Positions 40,981 to 49,843 of a stretch of DNA of 56,906 nucleotides are shown here, one piece after another (the first letter of the stretch is position 1; the number at the start of each line of letters is the position of its first letter). The DNA is taken from NCBI GenBank assembly GCA_910577645.1, contig CAJTOL010000009.1, forward strand, positions 1 to 56,906. Reading direction: 5' to 3'. This DNA comes from an uncultured Lachnospiraceae bacterium (lineage in GTDB: Bacteria > Bacillota > Clostridia > Lachnospirales > Lachnospiraceae). The notes beneath the pieces were generated by a model, which saw only the letters and a program-made list of their open reading frames with translations, searched no databases and was not told the DNA's origin. Made by a program: the position numbers and the translations under genes.

Positions 40981-42255
40981 ATGATGAAAAAAAGGATTTT
41001 TATTATCGGCGGAGGAGCTTCCGGTATGGCCGCCGCTTTTTGGGCCGCCAGGGCCGGAGGCGATGTGACCATATTCGAACATATGGACAGGGTGGGAAAA
41101 AAACTTTTGTCCACAGGAAACGGCAGGTGCAACCTGACCAACGGATATATGGCCGGCCAGTGTTTCCGATCCGATAATCCGGATTTTCCTATGAAGGTAA
41201 TAAAAAAGTTCGGATTTCAGGATACAATTAAGTGGTTTTCTCAGATGGGTCTGGAGGTAAAGGATCGGCAGGGATATTATTATCCGGTTTCGGATCAGGC
41301 ATCCGCGGTTTTAGATGTGCTTCGAATGAGCTTAGATGAGCTTGGAGTAAAAGTAATCTGTGGATTTTCTGTTACTTCTGTCAAAAAAGCCGCCGATGGA
41401 ACCTGGCAGATTACAGGGGCATATGGGAAAGGAGAATCCGGGCAGACAGGGCAAAAGACCATAAAGGGAGACTGCGTGATTCTGGCAGCAGGCTCCAGGG
41501 CGGCTCCCTCCACAGGGTCTGACGGATCCGGCTATGAACTGGCCAGATCCCTGGGACACAGAGTGATTCCTCCTCTTCCTGCCCTGGTTCAGCTCCGCTG
41601 CCAGGGAAATTATTACAAGCAGCTTGCAGGAGTCCGAACCGACGCTCTCCTGACTTTGTATGCAGGGGATAAGGAAGAGGCAAGGGAGCGGGGAGAGCTA
41701 CAGCTTACGGATTACGGTTTAAGCGGAATTCCTGTTTTTCAGATTAGCCGGTATGCATCCAAAGCTTTGGATGCCCAAAAGAGGGTTGTTGTAAAAGCAG
41801 ATTTTTTCCCGGACAGGACCCTGGAAGAAACCAGACGATTTTTAGACTCACGAAAGAAGCGATTTCCGGAACGGGCCTGCCAGGATTTCTTTACCGGGCT
41901 TTTAAATAAAAAGCTTTCTCTGGTGCTTTTAAAGCTTTCCGGCATCCGCCCCACAGAGCCCTGCAGCGCCATTACCAAAGGACAGATGGACAGCCTGTGC
42001 CGCCAGTTAAAGGGTTATCAGGCCCTGGTTAAAAGCGTCAATCCCTTCTCCAATGCCCAGGTGTGCTGCGGAGGTGTGGATACAAAGGAGATAAACCCGG
42101 ATACCTTGGAATCCAGGATTCAAAAGGGTCTTTATATCATCGGTGAACTTTTGGATGTGGACGGCATCTGCGGCGGTTACAATCTCCAGTGGGCCTGGGC
42201 CACCGGCAGCCTGGCCGGAACCGCGGCCGCCATGGGAAAGGAGGCAGGAGAATGA
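40981..42255 (+). CDS. BaiN/HI0933-family flavoprotein (RdsA-like)
   Basis: A 424-residue FAD protein. The dinucleotide-binding loop IIGGGASGMAAAFWAARAGGDVTIFE is followed by KKLLSTGNGRCNLTN, and the C-terminus GICGGYNLQWAWATGSLAG matches the HI0933/BaiN family. BaiN of C. scindens reduces a bile-acid intermediate, but most family members are of unknown function and occur in organisms without bile-acid 7-dehydroxylation; no other bai gene is present here. Start ATG 40981, 7 nt after AGGAGG (40968-40973). Confidence 0.87.
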   Translation: MMKKRIFIIGGGASGMAAAFWAARAGGDVTIFEHMDRVGKKLLSTGNGRCNLTNGYMAGQCFRSDNPDFPMKVIKKFGFQDTIKWFSQMGLEVKDRQGYYYPVSDQASAVLDVLRMSLDELGVKVICGFSVTSVKKAADGTWQITGAYGKGESGQTGQKTIKGDCVILAAGSRAAPSTGSDGSGYELARSLGHRVIPPLPALVQLRCQGNYYKQLAGVRTDALLTLYAGDKEEARERGELQLTDYGLSGIPVFQISRYASKALDAQKRVVVKADFFPDRTLEETRRFLDSRKKRFPERACQDFFTGLLNKKLSLVLLKLSGIRPTEPCSAITKGQMDSLCRQLKGYQALVKSVNPFSNAQVCCGGVDTKEINPDTLESRIQKGLYIIGELLDVDGICGGYNLQWAWATGSLAGTAAAMGKEAGE

Positions 42256-43874
42256 TTCGGCTTTCACAGGTAAAGCTTCCCATAGATCACAGCAGGGAGG
42301 ACTTAAAAAAGAAGGCGGCCAGGGCCCTTCGCATATCCCCGGAGGCAATTCAGGAGCTTGCCATTGTAAAGCAGTCTATTGACGCAAGAAAGAGAGAAGA
42401 AATTACATACAGTTATGTGCTGGATATTAAAACCGCCCAGGAGGAGCGGGTGGTAAAGCGGGCGAAAAACCCGAATGCAGCAGTAAAAAGAACCCCTTCC
42501 TACTGTTTTCCTTCCCCTGGCTCCCAAAGGCTGCTTACCCCTCCGGTGATAATCGGCACAGGGCCGGCAGGTCTGTTCTGCGGGCTGATGCTTGCCAGAG
42601 CCGGGTATTGTCCCATTCTGTTAGAGCGGGGCGGACCGGTGGAGGATCGGATGAAAAAAGTAGAAGATTTTTGGCAGGGAAAACCTTTAGACCCCCAATG
42701 CAATGTCCAGTTTGGAGAGGGCGGCGCCGGAACCTTTTCAGACGGCAAATTAAATACTCTGGTAAAGGACCCCTCCGGCCGTAACGGGGAGGTGCTGAAA
42801 ATCCTGACTCAATTCGGTGCGGATCCCTCCATCTGCTATGTGAATAAGCCACATGTCGGAACGGATGTATTAAGCCGTGTGGTCAGGGGGATCCGACAGG
42901 AAATTATCCGTCTGGGAGGCCAGGTACGGTTTTACTCCCAGGCCACGGACTTTATTATGGCAGACCAGGAAAAGGGCCGCCAATCTTTAAAGGGCCTTAT
43001 TATAAACGGGACAGAGCGCCTGGATACTCAGGCAGTGGTGCTGGCTGTCGGCCACAGCGCCCGGGATACCTTTGAAACTTTATATAAAAAGGGGGTTCCC
43101 ATGGAGGCCAAAGCTTTTGCCGTAGGCCTTCGGATCCAGCATCCGCAGGCAATGATAGATGAATCCCAATATGGCAGAGAAGCCGCCCGGATATTAGGAG
43201 CCGCCAGCTACAAGCTGACCCATCAGGCGTCCAATGGCAGAGGAGTTTATTCCTTTTGTATGTGTCCCGGCGGCTACGTGGTCAACGCCTCTTCCGAGGA
43301 AGGGCGTCTGGCTGTCAACGGCATGAGCTATCATGCAAGAGACGGAAAAAACGCCAACAGTGCCATTATTGTTTCGGTCACCCCAAATGATTTTGGCGGG
43401 GAGAGCGTCGGGCCTTTAGGCGGAGTAGCTTTCCAGCGGAGATTGGAAGAAAAAGCCTATGCGCTGGGAGGCGGAAAGATTCCCATCCAGCTCTATGGAG
43501 ATTTTTGCAGCAACCGGCAGTCCACAAAACTCGGAGAGGTAACTCCGGAATTCTGTGGCAGTGTTCAGCTTTCCAATCTTAGGGATTTGCTGCCCAGGGA
43601 GCTGACGGAAGCTTTTATAGAAGGAATAAACCGGTTTGGACACATTATTTCGGGGTTTAACCGTGAGGATGCCATTCTGGCCGGCATCGAAAGCCGGACC
43701 TCCTCGCCGGTAAGAATCCCAAGGGACGAAAAGCTGGAAAGTCAAATACAGGGGCTTTTTCCCTGCGGGGAGGGAGCCGGATATGCAGGAGGTATTACCT
43801 CGGCTGCCATGGACGGCATACGCACAGCAGAGGTTCTGGCAGAAAAGTATCAGCCCCTTCTGTCTGAAATCTAA
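42252..43874 (+). CDS. FAD-dependent oxidoreductase (FAD-binding protein, YtfP/NAD(P)-type)
   Basis: A 540-residue protein with an N-terminal 90-residue extension (ISPEAIQELAIVKQSIDARKREEITYSYVLDIK) typical of a conserved clostridial family. FAD loop VIIGTGPAGLFCGLMLARAGYCPILLERG and a C-terminal GEGAGYAGGITSAAMDGIRTAE follow. The substrate is unknown. It overlaps the preceding flavoprotein by 4 nt (ATGA), so the two are co-translated. Confidence 0.82.
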   Translation: MIRLSQVKLPIDHSREDLKKKAARALRISPEAIQELAIVKQSIDARKREEITYSYVLDIKTAQEERVVKRAKNPNAAVKRTPSYCFPSPGSQRLLTPPVIIGTGPAGLFCGLMLARAGYCPILLERGGPVEDRMKKVEDFWQGKPLDPQCNVQFGEGGAGTFSDGKLNTLVKDPSGRNGEVLKILTQFGADPSICYVNKPHVGTDVLSRVVRGIRQEIIRLGGQVRFYSQATDFIMADQEKGRQSLKGLIINGTERLDTQAVVLAVGHSARDTFETLYKKGVPMEAKAFAVGLRIQHPQAMIDESQYGREAARILGAASYKLTHQASNGRGVYSFCMCPGGYVVNASSEEGRLAVNGMSYHARDGKNANSAIIVSVTPNDFGGESVGPLGGVAFQRRLEEKAYALGGGKIPIQLYGDFCSNRQSTKLGEVTPEFCGSVQLSNLRDLLPRELTEAFIEGINRFGHIISGFNREDAILAGIESRTSSPVRIPRDEKLESQIQGLFPCGEGAGYAGGITSAAMDGIRTAEVLAEKYQPLLSEI

Positions 43875-43894
43875 ACAAAGGAGACACAAATGGA

Positions 43895-44758
43895 ATGGAA
43901 CAGCACAGCCGCAGCGCATTAAAAGAAAAGAAAAGAATTGTTATTAAAATCGGCTCCTCCTCTTTAACCCACAGAGAGACCAAAGATTTAAATCTGATGA
44001 AAATTGAACGGCTGGTAAGAATTATCAGCGATTTAAAAGGACAGGGGAAGGAAGTGATTTTAGTATCCTCCGGAGCCATTGCAGTGGGAAGGCAGGCCCT
44101 GGGGCACAGAGGAAAGCCGGGAAGCCTGGCGGAAAAGCAGGCCTATGCGGCAGTGGGCCAGGCACGGCTTATGATGGTTTACCAGAAATTGTTTGCCGAA
44201 TACAATCAAACCGCCGCCCAAATCCTTCTGACGAAAAATATTATGGAAAGAGAGTCCTCCCGGTTAAATGCCCAAAATACCTTTGAAGAGCTTTTAAAGC
44301 TTCACGCCATCCCCATTGTCAATGAAAACGATACGGTTTCCACCTCAGAAATTCCTTTGGTGGATAATTTCGGGGATAATGACCGGCTGTCTGCCATTGT
44401 GGCCGCTTTAGTGGGAGCGGACTTGCTGATCCTCTTATCTGACATTGACGGCCTGTACTCAGACGATCCCCACAAAAATCCGGATGCCAGACTCATTTCC
44501 CTAGTGCCGGAGATTACGCCGGAGCTTTTGGCTATGGGGAAATCTTCTTCCGGCAGTGATGTGGGAACCGGCGGAATGGCGGCAAAGCTGGCGGCAGCCC
44601 GGATTGCCACAGACAGCGGCAGTGATATGGTAATCGCCAACGGGAATGATGTATCCACCGTTTTGGAGATTACCGGCGGAAAGGAAACCGGCACCCTCTT
44701 TTTGGCGCACCGGAACCAGGACTTTGATTTGATGAGTTATATTGCCCATGAATATTAA
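43895..44758 (+). CDS. proB: Glutamate 5-kinase
   Basis: A 287-residue kinase for the first step of proline synthesis. Motifs: RIVIKIGSSSLTHRE, VSSGAIAVGRQAL, NENDTVSTSE, FGDNDRLSAIVA and GTGGMAAKLAAA. It is the short form without the C-terminal PUA domain. AAAGGAG precedes ATG 43895. Its partner gene proA lies 824 nt downstream, after two other genes. Confidence 0.95.
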   Translation: MEQHSRSALKEKKRIVIKIGSSSLTHRETKDLNLMKIERLVRIISDLKGQGKEVILVSSGAIAVGRQALGHRGKPGSLAEKQAYAAVGQARLMMVYQKLFAEYNQTAAQILLTKNIMERESSRLNAQNTFEELLKLHAIPIVNENDTVSTSEIPLVDNFGDNDRLSAIVAALVGADLLILLSDIDGLYSDDPHKNPDARLISLVPEITPELLAMGKSSSGSDVGTGGMAAKLAAARIATDSGSDMVIANGNDVSTVLEITGGKETGTLFLAHRNQDFDLMSYIAHEY

Positions 44759-44761
44759 TAT

Positions 44762-44786
44762 ATTTACATAAAAATATTATGTAAAT
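44762..44786. repeat. AT-rich inverted repeat between proB and DUF896
   Basis: ATTTACATAA and TTATGTAAAT form a perfect 10-bp inverted repeat with a 5-nt centre, directly after the proB stop. No T run follows. It could stabilise the proB mRNA end or bind a protein. Confidence 0.5.
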
Positions 44787-44801
44787 TATAAAGGAGCTTT
44801 T

Positions 44802-45017
44802 ATGAACCAGGATAAAATAAATCGAATTAATGCCCTTTACCACAAATCCCAGGAGGAAGGGCTGACAGAGGCTGAAAAAGCGGAGCAGGCTGCCCTGAGG
44901 AAGGAATATGTGGAAGCAATCCGGCGGAATATGCGGGGGACGCTGAATAATATTTCCATTCAGGAGGCCGACGGCACCATTACGGATTTGGGAAAGAAAT
45001 ATGGAAACAAAGAGTGA
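44802..45017 (+). CDS. DUF896 (YnzC-like) protein
   Basis: A 71-residue protein: KINRINALYHKSQEEGLTEAEKAEQAALRKEYVEAIR followed by MRGTLNNISI. The DUF896 family includes the SOS-induced YnzC of Bacillus and forms a helical hairpin; function unknown. AAAGGAG precedes ATG 44802. Its 3' end overlaps the next gene by 17 nt. Confidence 0.9.
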   Translation: MNQDKINRINALYHKSQEEGLTEAEKAEQAALRKEYVEAIRRNMRGTLNNISIQEADGTITDLGKKYGNKE

Positions 45018-45582
45018 GAAAAAGCAGGAGATCCGCAGGAAAATTGCCGCTGTCCGTGCTTCCCTGTCTGATGCGGAAAAGGACGGCTGGGATAAGGCTT
45101 TAAAAGAACGCCTCTTTGCCATGGAAGAATTCTCCTCCTTTTTAAAGGTATTCTGCTATATTGATATCCGAAAAGAAGCAGGCACCCGGTACATTTTAAA
45201 GGAGCTTTGGGACAGAAAAATTCCGGTGGCAGTGCCCAGGGTCCTGGGGAAAATCATAAAGTTTTCCCTTATTAACGGGCTGGAAGATACAAAAGCCGGG
45301 GCTATGGGAATATTAGAGCCCAAAGGATCGGATTATCTTCTGCCTGAAGCCGGAGACATCATTTTAGTCCCTGCTGTGGCCCTGGATTCCCAGGGGCACA
45401 GAATCGGCTACGGAGGAGGCTACTATGATCGGTTTTTCGGATCTTTACAGGAAAAAAACTGCCTGAAAGTGGGGATTATCTATGATTTTCAGCTTTTTCG
45501 TCAGCTTCCGGAACAGGCCCATGATTGTACCCTGGACCGGATTGTTACGCCAACACAGACCATTGTTTGCAGGAGGAAATAA
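45001..45582 (+). CDS. 5-formyltetrahydrofolate cyclo-ligase
   Basis: A 193-residue enzyme converting 5-formyl-THF to 5,10-methenyl-THF with ATP. It has KQEIRRKIAAVRASLS at the N-terminus, ILEP in the middle, and LDSQGHRIGYGGGYYDRFF and LLDRIVTP-like (TLDRIVTPTQTIV) at the end. It overlaps DUF896 by 17 nt, and its stop shares one base with the proA start, so the four genes from proB to proA form one operon. Confidence 0.92.
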   Translation: METKSEKKQEIRRKIAAVRASLSDAEKDGWDKALKERLFAMEEFSSFLKVFCYIDIRKEAGTRYILKELWDRKIPVAVPRVLGKIIKFSLINGLEDTKAGAMGILEPKGSDYLLPEAGDIILVPAVALDSQGHRIGYGGGYYDRFFGSLQEKNCLKVGIIYDFQLFRQLPEQAHDCTLDRIVTPTQTIVCRRK

Positions 45583-46823
45583 TGACATTAGTAGAAATGG
45601 GAAAAAGGGCTAAGGAGGCTGCCAGCCAGCTGAATACCCTGGAAAGCAGAAAAAAAGAAGAAGGGCTTAAGGCTGCCGCCAGATCTTTATTAGACCATAG
45701 CAGTCAGATTGAAGAAGCCAATAAAAGGGATATGGAAACGGCCAGGCAAAATGGAATGAGCCAGGGACTTTTAGACAGACTGGCTTTAGATCCTAAGCGG
45801 ATTGAGGCCATGGCAGAGGGGCTTTTGGAGGTTGCCGCCTTAGAAGACCCGGTGGGAGAAGTTTTGTCCATGAAAACCCGGCCTAACGGACTGATTATCG
45901 GACAGAAAAGAGTTCCTTTAGGGGTTGTGGCCATTATTTATGAGGCCCGCCCCAACGTGACGGCAGATGCCTTTGGACTGTGCTTTAAATCGGGAAACTC
46001 GGTGATTCTAAAGGGAGGAAGGGACGCTCTCCATTCCAACCTGGCGATTGGAGATGCCATCAGAAAGGGCCTGGCTTCCGCCGGCCTTCCCCAGGATGCC
46101 ATCCAACTGATTACGGATACCAGCAGAGAAACTGCCAGAGAGCTGATGAGACTTAACGGCTATGTAGATGTGCTGATTCCACGGGGCGGGGCAGGACTGA
46201 TTAAGACTGTGGTGGAAAACAGTACCGTGCCGGTAATCGAAACCGGAACCGGCAACTGCCACGTTTTTGTAGATGCATCTGCGGATTTTGATATGGCCCT
46301 TGATATTATCGAGAATGCCAAAACTCAGAGAATCGGCGTGTGCAATGCCTGTGAATCTTTGGTAATCCACCGGGATATTGCAAAACTGTTTCTCCCCCTT
46401 TTAGCGGAGCGGCTGAAAAAGCATCAGGTAGAGATTCGGGGGGATCAGGAATCCTTAGGACTGTTTCCCGGGCTGGTTCCCGCAACAGAGGAAGACTGGG
46501 GGAAGGAATACCTGGATTATATAGTGTCCCTGAAAATTGCCGGCTCCATAGAGGAGGCAATTTCCCACATCAACCGCTATAATACCGGCCACTCCGAAAC
46601 CATTGTAACTTCCGATTACGCCAATTCTCAGAAGTTTTTAAATGAGATTGACGCGGCTGCAGTCTATGTAAATGCCTCTACCCGCTTTACAGACGGAAAT
46701 CAGTTCGGCTTTGGCGCAGAAATCGGGATCAGCACTCAAAAGCTCCATGCCAGAGGCCCTATGGGCTTAAAGGCGCTGACTACCACCAAATATATTATCT
46801 ACGGAAACGGACAGATCCGATAG
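45582..46823 (+). CDS. proA: Gamma-glutamyl phosphate reductase
   Basis: A 413-residue NADPH-dependent reductase, second step of proline synthesis. Visible are GVVAIIYEARPNVTADAFGLCFKSGN and VGVCNACE-like (RIGVCNACESLVIH) containing the catalytic Cys. HSETIVTSDYANSQKF and GAEIGISTQKLHARGPMGL follow near the end. ATG 45582 follows AGGAGG (45571-45576); the 19-residue upstream extension overlaps the previous gene and is rejected. Confidence 0.96.
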   Translation: MTLVEMGKRAKEAASQLNTLESRKKEEGLKAAARSLLDHSSQIEEANKRDMETARQNGMSQGLLDRLALDPKRIEAMAEGLLEVAALEDPVGEVLSMKTRPNGLIIGQKRVPLGVVAIIYEARPNVTADAFGLCFKSGNSVILKGGRDALHSNLAIGDAIRKGLASAGLPQDAIQLITDTSRETARELMRLNGYVDVLIPRGGAGLIKTVVENSTVPVIETGTGNCHVFVDASADFDMALDIIENAKTQRIGVCNACESLVIHRDIAKLFLPLLAERLKKHQVEIRGDQESLGLFPGLVPATEEDWGKEYLDYIVSLKIAGSIEEAISHINRYNTGHSETIVTSDYANSQKFLNEIDAAAVYVNASTRFTDGNQFGFGAEIGISTQKLHARGPMGLKALTTTKYIIYGNGQIR

Positions 46824-46838
46824 CAGCAGGACAGTCAG

Positions 46839-46884
46839 ATGAAGTTGTAAGAATAAGTTCAGAATTCTTACAACTTCATTTTCA
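46839..46884 (+). terminator. Terminator after proA
   Basis: 46839-46854 and 46864-46879 form a perfect 16-bp stem with a 9-nt loop, followed by TTTTCAT. Confidence 0.85.
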
Positions 46885-46888
46885 TCCT

Positions 46889-46916
46889 TTGCAATCGGAA
46901 CTTTTTGTGCTATAAT
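46889..46916 (+). promoter_or_regulatory. SigA promoter of miaB
   Basis: TTGCAA (46889-46894), 16-bp spacer, TATAAT (46911-46916), 38 nt before the start codon. Confidence 0.72.
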
Positions 46917-46954
46917 GGCACATAGACTTTTGACAGCACAAGTGAGGATAGTAC

Positions 46955-48403
46955 ATGAACAGGGATTGGAACCACGATTTTACAGCCATACTGGAGGAAG
47001 CTCCTGAGTCTGAGCCGGACAGGCAGCGTTTCTTTATTGCCAGAGCAAAGCTTTTGGCGGAGGAAAAAAGCGCCGGGCTTGGGCGGCCCTTAACCTGCTG
47101 TATCAACACCTTTGGGTGTCAGATGAATTCCAGGGATTCTGAAAAGCTGATGGGTGTTTTAGAGGCCATAGGGTATGTGCCTGTAGAGGATGAGGACGCG
47201 GATTTTACCCTTTATAATACCTGTACGGTCCGGGAAAATGCCAACAAAAGGGTTTACGGACGTTTAGGCCATCTGGGCGCTTTAAAGAAAAAACATCCCG
47301 GCATGATTATCGCCCTCTGCGGCTGTATGATGCAGGAGCCTCAGGTAGTAGAAAAAATTAAAAAGACCTACCGCCAGGTGGATCTGATTTTCGGAACCCA
47401 CAACATTTATAAACTGGCAGAGCTTTTGACACAGCGGCTCCTGTCAGAAAAAATGGTAGTGGATGTGTGGGAGGGTACGGACAAGATTGTGGAAGAGCTC
47501 CCCACAGACCGGAAGTTTTCCTTTAAATCCGGAGTCAATATCATGTTCGGCTGCAACAATTTCTGCAGCTACTGCATTGTCCCCTACGTAAGGGGCCGGG
47601 AACGCAGCCGGAATCCGGAAGATATTTTGGATGAAATCAGGCGGCTGGCAGCAGACGGGGTAGTGGAAGTCATGCTTTTGGGACAAAATGTCAATTCCTA
47701 TGGAAAGACCCTGGAACACCCTGTTTCTTTTGCAGAGCTGTTAAAACAGGTGACACAGATAGAGGGAATTGAGCGGATCCGTTTTATGACTTCTCATCCC
47801 AAAGATTTATCCTGTGAATTGATTGAAGTAATGAAAAGCTCCCGCAAGATTTGTCCCCATCTCCATCTGCCTCTCCAGTCGGGAAGCAGCCGGATTTTAC
47901 ATATTATGAACCGCAGGTACACCAAAGAGCAGTACCTGGAACTGGTAGATCGGATCAGACAGGCTATCCCCAATATTTCTTTGACCACCGATATTATTGT
48001 AGGATTTCCGGGAGAAACAGAAGAAGACTTCCTGGAAACCATGGACGTGGTGGAGCGTGTCCGTTTTGACAGCGCCTTTACCTTTATCTATTCCAAGCGG
48101 ACAGGAACGCCGGCGGCAGAGATGGACGGACAGGTTCCGGAGGATGTGGTAAAGCATCGGTTTGACCGGCTTTTGACTCAGGTTCAGAGGATTTCCTCAG
48201 AGGTTTCCGGCCGGGATCTCCACACAGTGCAAAAGGTATTGGCAGAGGAGGTAAATTCTCACGACAGCCGCCTTTTAACCGGCAGACTGAGTAATAATAC
48301 AATTGTTCATTTCCCAGGCTCTCCCAATCTCATCGGAAAGATTGTGGATGTCCGCCTGGATGAAATAAAAGGGTTTTATTATATGGGAACTTTACAGAAA
48401 TAA
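46955..48403 (+). CDS. miaB: tRNA-2-methylthio-N6-isopentenyladenosine synthase MiaB
   Basis: A 482-residue radical SAM methylthiotransferase acting on i6A37 of tRNA; the i6A is made by MiaA, encoded 6 kb downstream. Three N-terminal cluster cysteines are in CINTFGCQMN, NTCTVRENA and LCGCMMQ. The radical SAM motif is CNNFCSYCIVPYVRGRERSR. A C-terminal TRAM domain (SHDSRLLTGRLSNNTIVHF) binds tRNA. Confidence 0.97.
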   Translation: MNRDWNHDFTAILEEAPESEPDRQRFFIARAKLLAEEKSAGLGRPLTCCINTFGCQMNSRDSEKLMGVLEAIGYVPVEDEDADFTLYNTCTVRENANKRVYGRLGHLGALKKKHPGMIIALCGCMMQEPQVVEKIKKTYRQVDLIFGTHNIYKLAELLTQRLLSEKMVVDVWEGTDKIVEELPTDRKFSFKSGVNIMFGCNNFCSYCIVPYVRGRERSRNPEDILDEIRRLAADGVVEVMLLGQNVNSYGKTLEHPVSFAELLKQVTQIEGIERIRFMTSHPKDLSCELIEVMKSSRKICPHLHLPLQSGSSRILHIMNRRYTKEQYLELVDRIRQAIPNISLTTDIIVGFPGETEEDFLETMDVVERVRFDSAFTFIYSKRTGTPAAEMDGQVPEDVVKHRFDRLLTQVQRISSEVSGRDLHTVQKVLAEEVNSHDSRLLTGRLSNNTIVHFPGSPNLIGKIVDVRLDEIKGFYYMGTLQK

Positions 48404-48482
48404 ACTTAAGCATGAGAGAAGTTATGGATAGAGTACTCAGGTATAAGAAAAAACTGACAGAAGTTCAAGGAGGTAACAAGAG

Positions 48483-49841
48483 ATGAAAAAGACATTAAAG
48501 GCTGGTGCAGTGATGGCGCTGATAGCTGCTCTAGCTGTACCGGCCACTGCATATGCAGATAATGGCTATGAAAATCATGGCCCGGGAATTGCCCTGGAAC
48601 AGCAAGGTCAGGGATCTCCAGGCACAGTAAATATGGATTCCGGCTCCGAAAACGGCCCCGGAGCTCCAGGCGAGCCCACTGCAGAAGACGGCGGCGACGC
48701 CGGCATAACCGGAGTGATTACGCCGGGACAGAAGGAGTTTAACGGCGTCACCCTAAATTATGGGGTGGGAAACGGCGGATTTTACAGCAATATGTCATTG
48801 GTGTTTAACAGCGGCTTAGGCGGCTCCATTTCCTATACCAGCAGCATCAACAACGGCGGCTGGCTGGGCTGGAATTATGTGGGAGAGTTAAACGGCGCAG
48901 TTGACGGCAACGCAGACACCCGCATGGAAGCGATACGTATCGGCCTGTCTATGCTGGCCGGCTACAACTGGGATATTTATTACCGGGTTACCCTGGATAC
49001 CATAGGCCAGCTGGGCTGGGCTAAAAACGGTGAGATTGCAGGAACCTTAGGCAGCGGCCATTACATTACGGATATTGATATCCAGCTGGTACCCAAGGGA
49101 CAGCCGGGACCGGAGTCTGACCGTTACCGGTTCTATTCCCCTTATGAGAGCCAGATGTGGAGAGATGAAGCCGGAGCCATTCACTATGACGATCCCAATG
49201 GCAATGATTACTCCGGATGGCTGGACGATGCAGAGAGCCGGTTCTTTGTATCCAATTCCATGGTGCTGACCGGCTGGCAGTATCTGAACGGATATAAATA
49301 TTACTTCCGTGAGGACGGCCGTCTGGTACAGAATGTGGATCCCATTATCGGAAAGCAGTCCTCCTATATTATCAAGGTGAATAAAACTACCAACTGTCTG
49401 ACCATCTATGCAAAAGACGGAGAAAACGGATACATCCTTCCGGTTATGTCCATGCTGACCTCTGTGGGGGACGACACTCCTCTGGGAACCTTTAAGAGCC
49501 CGGAGCGGTATCGCTGGCGCTACATGATTGGAGATTGCTACACCCAATACGCTACCCGTATTACAGGAAGCTTTCTTCTTCATTCTGTAATCTTTGAGAA
49601 GGAAAACAACCGGACTCTCCGGGCACAGACCTACAATGATTTAGGTGTTGCCCGCTCTGCAGGCTGTGTCCGTTTGCGTACTGGAGATGCCAAGTGGATT
49701 TATGATAATGTACAGGCAGGTGTGCCTATTACGATTTATGAGGATACCACCAGCGTAGGACCTTTCTACCGGCCGGATGTGGTTCCGGTACCCAATACCC
49801 AGGAGTGGGATCCCACCGACCCAGGAGTCCTGCTTCAATAA
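48483..49841 (+). CDS. Secreted L,D-transpeptidase with ChW-type repeats
   Basis: A 452-residue exported protein. A signal peptide ends near AYA-DN (residue 25). After a Gly/Pro/Glu linker come ChW-like repeats (about 95-200): GGWLGWNYVGELNGAVDGNADTRMEAIRIGL and GQLGWAKNGEIAGTLGSGHYITDIDIQL. A cell-wall-binding-like unit follows (GWQYLNGYKYYFREDGRLVQ, about 260-280), then a YkuD domain with the catalytic His of FLLHSVIF and ARSAGCVRL (Cys nucleophile). It probably makes 3-3 cross-links or attaches to the wall. AAGGAGG precedes ATG 48483. Confidence 0.88.
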   Translation: MKKTLKAGAVMALIAALAVPATAYADNGYENHGPGIALEQQGQGSPGTVNMDSGSENGPGAPGEPTAEDGGDAGITGVITPGQKEFNGVTLNYGVGNGGFYSNMSLVFNSGLGGSISYTSSINNGGWLGWNYVGELNGAVDGNADTRMEAIRIGLSMLAGYNWDIYYRVTLDTIGQLGWAKNGEIAGTLGSGHYITDIDIQLVPKGQPGPESDRYRFYSPYESQMWRDEAGAIHYDDPNGNDYSGWLDDAESRFFVSNSMVLTGWQYLNGYKYYFREDGRLVQNVDPIIGKQSSYIIKVNKTTNCLTIYAKDGENGYILPVMSMLTSVGDDTPLGTFKSPERYRWRYMIGDCYTQYATRITGSFLLHSVIFEKENNRTLRAQTYNDLGVARSAGCVRLRTGDAKWIYDNVQAGVPITIYEDTTSVGPFYRPDVVPVPNTQEWDPTDPGVLLQ

Positions 49842-49843
49842 TG

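Noticed and set aside
40981..42255. Bile-acid inducible (bai) pathway
   Set aside because: Only a BaiN-family flavoprotein is present, and this family is widespread in bacteria that do not transform bile acids; no other bai gene is in the window.
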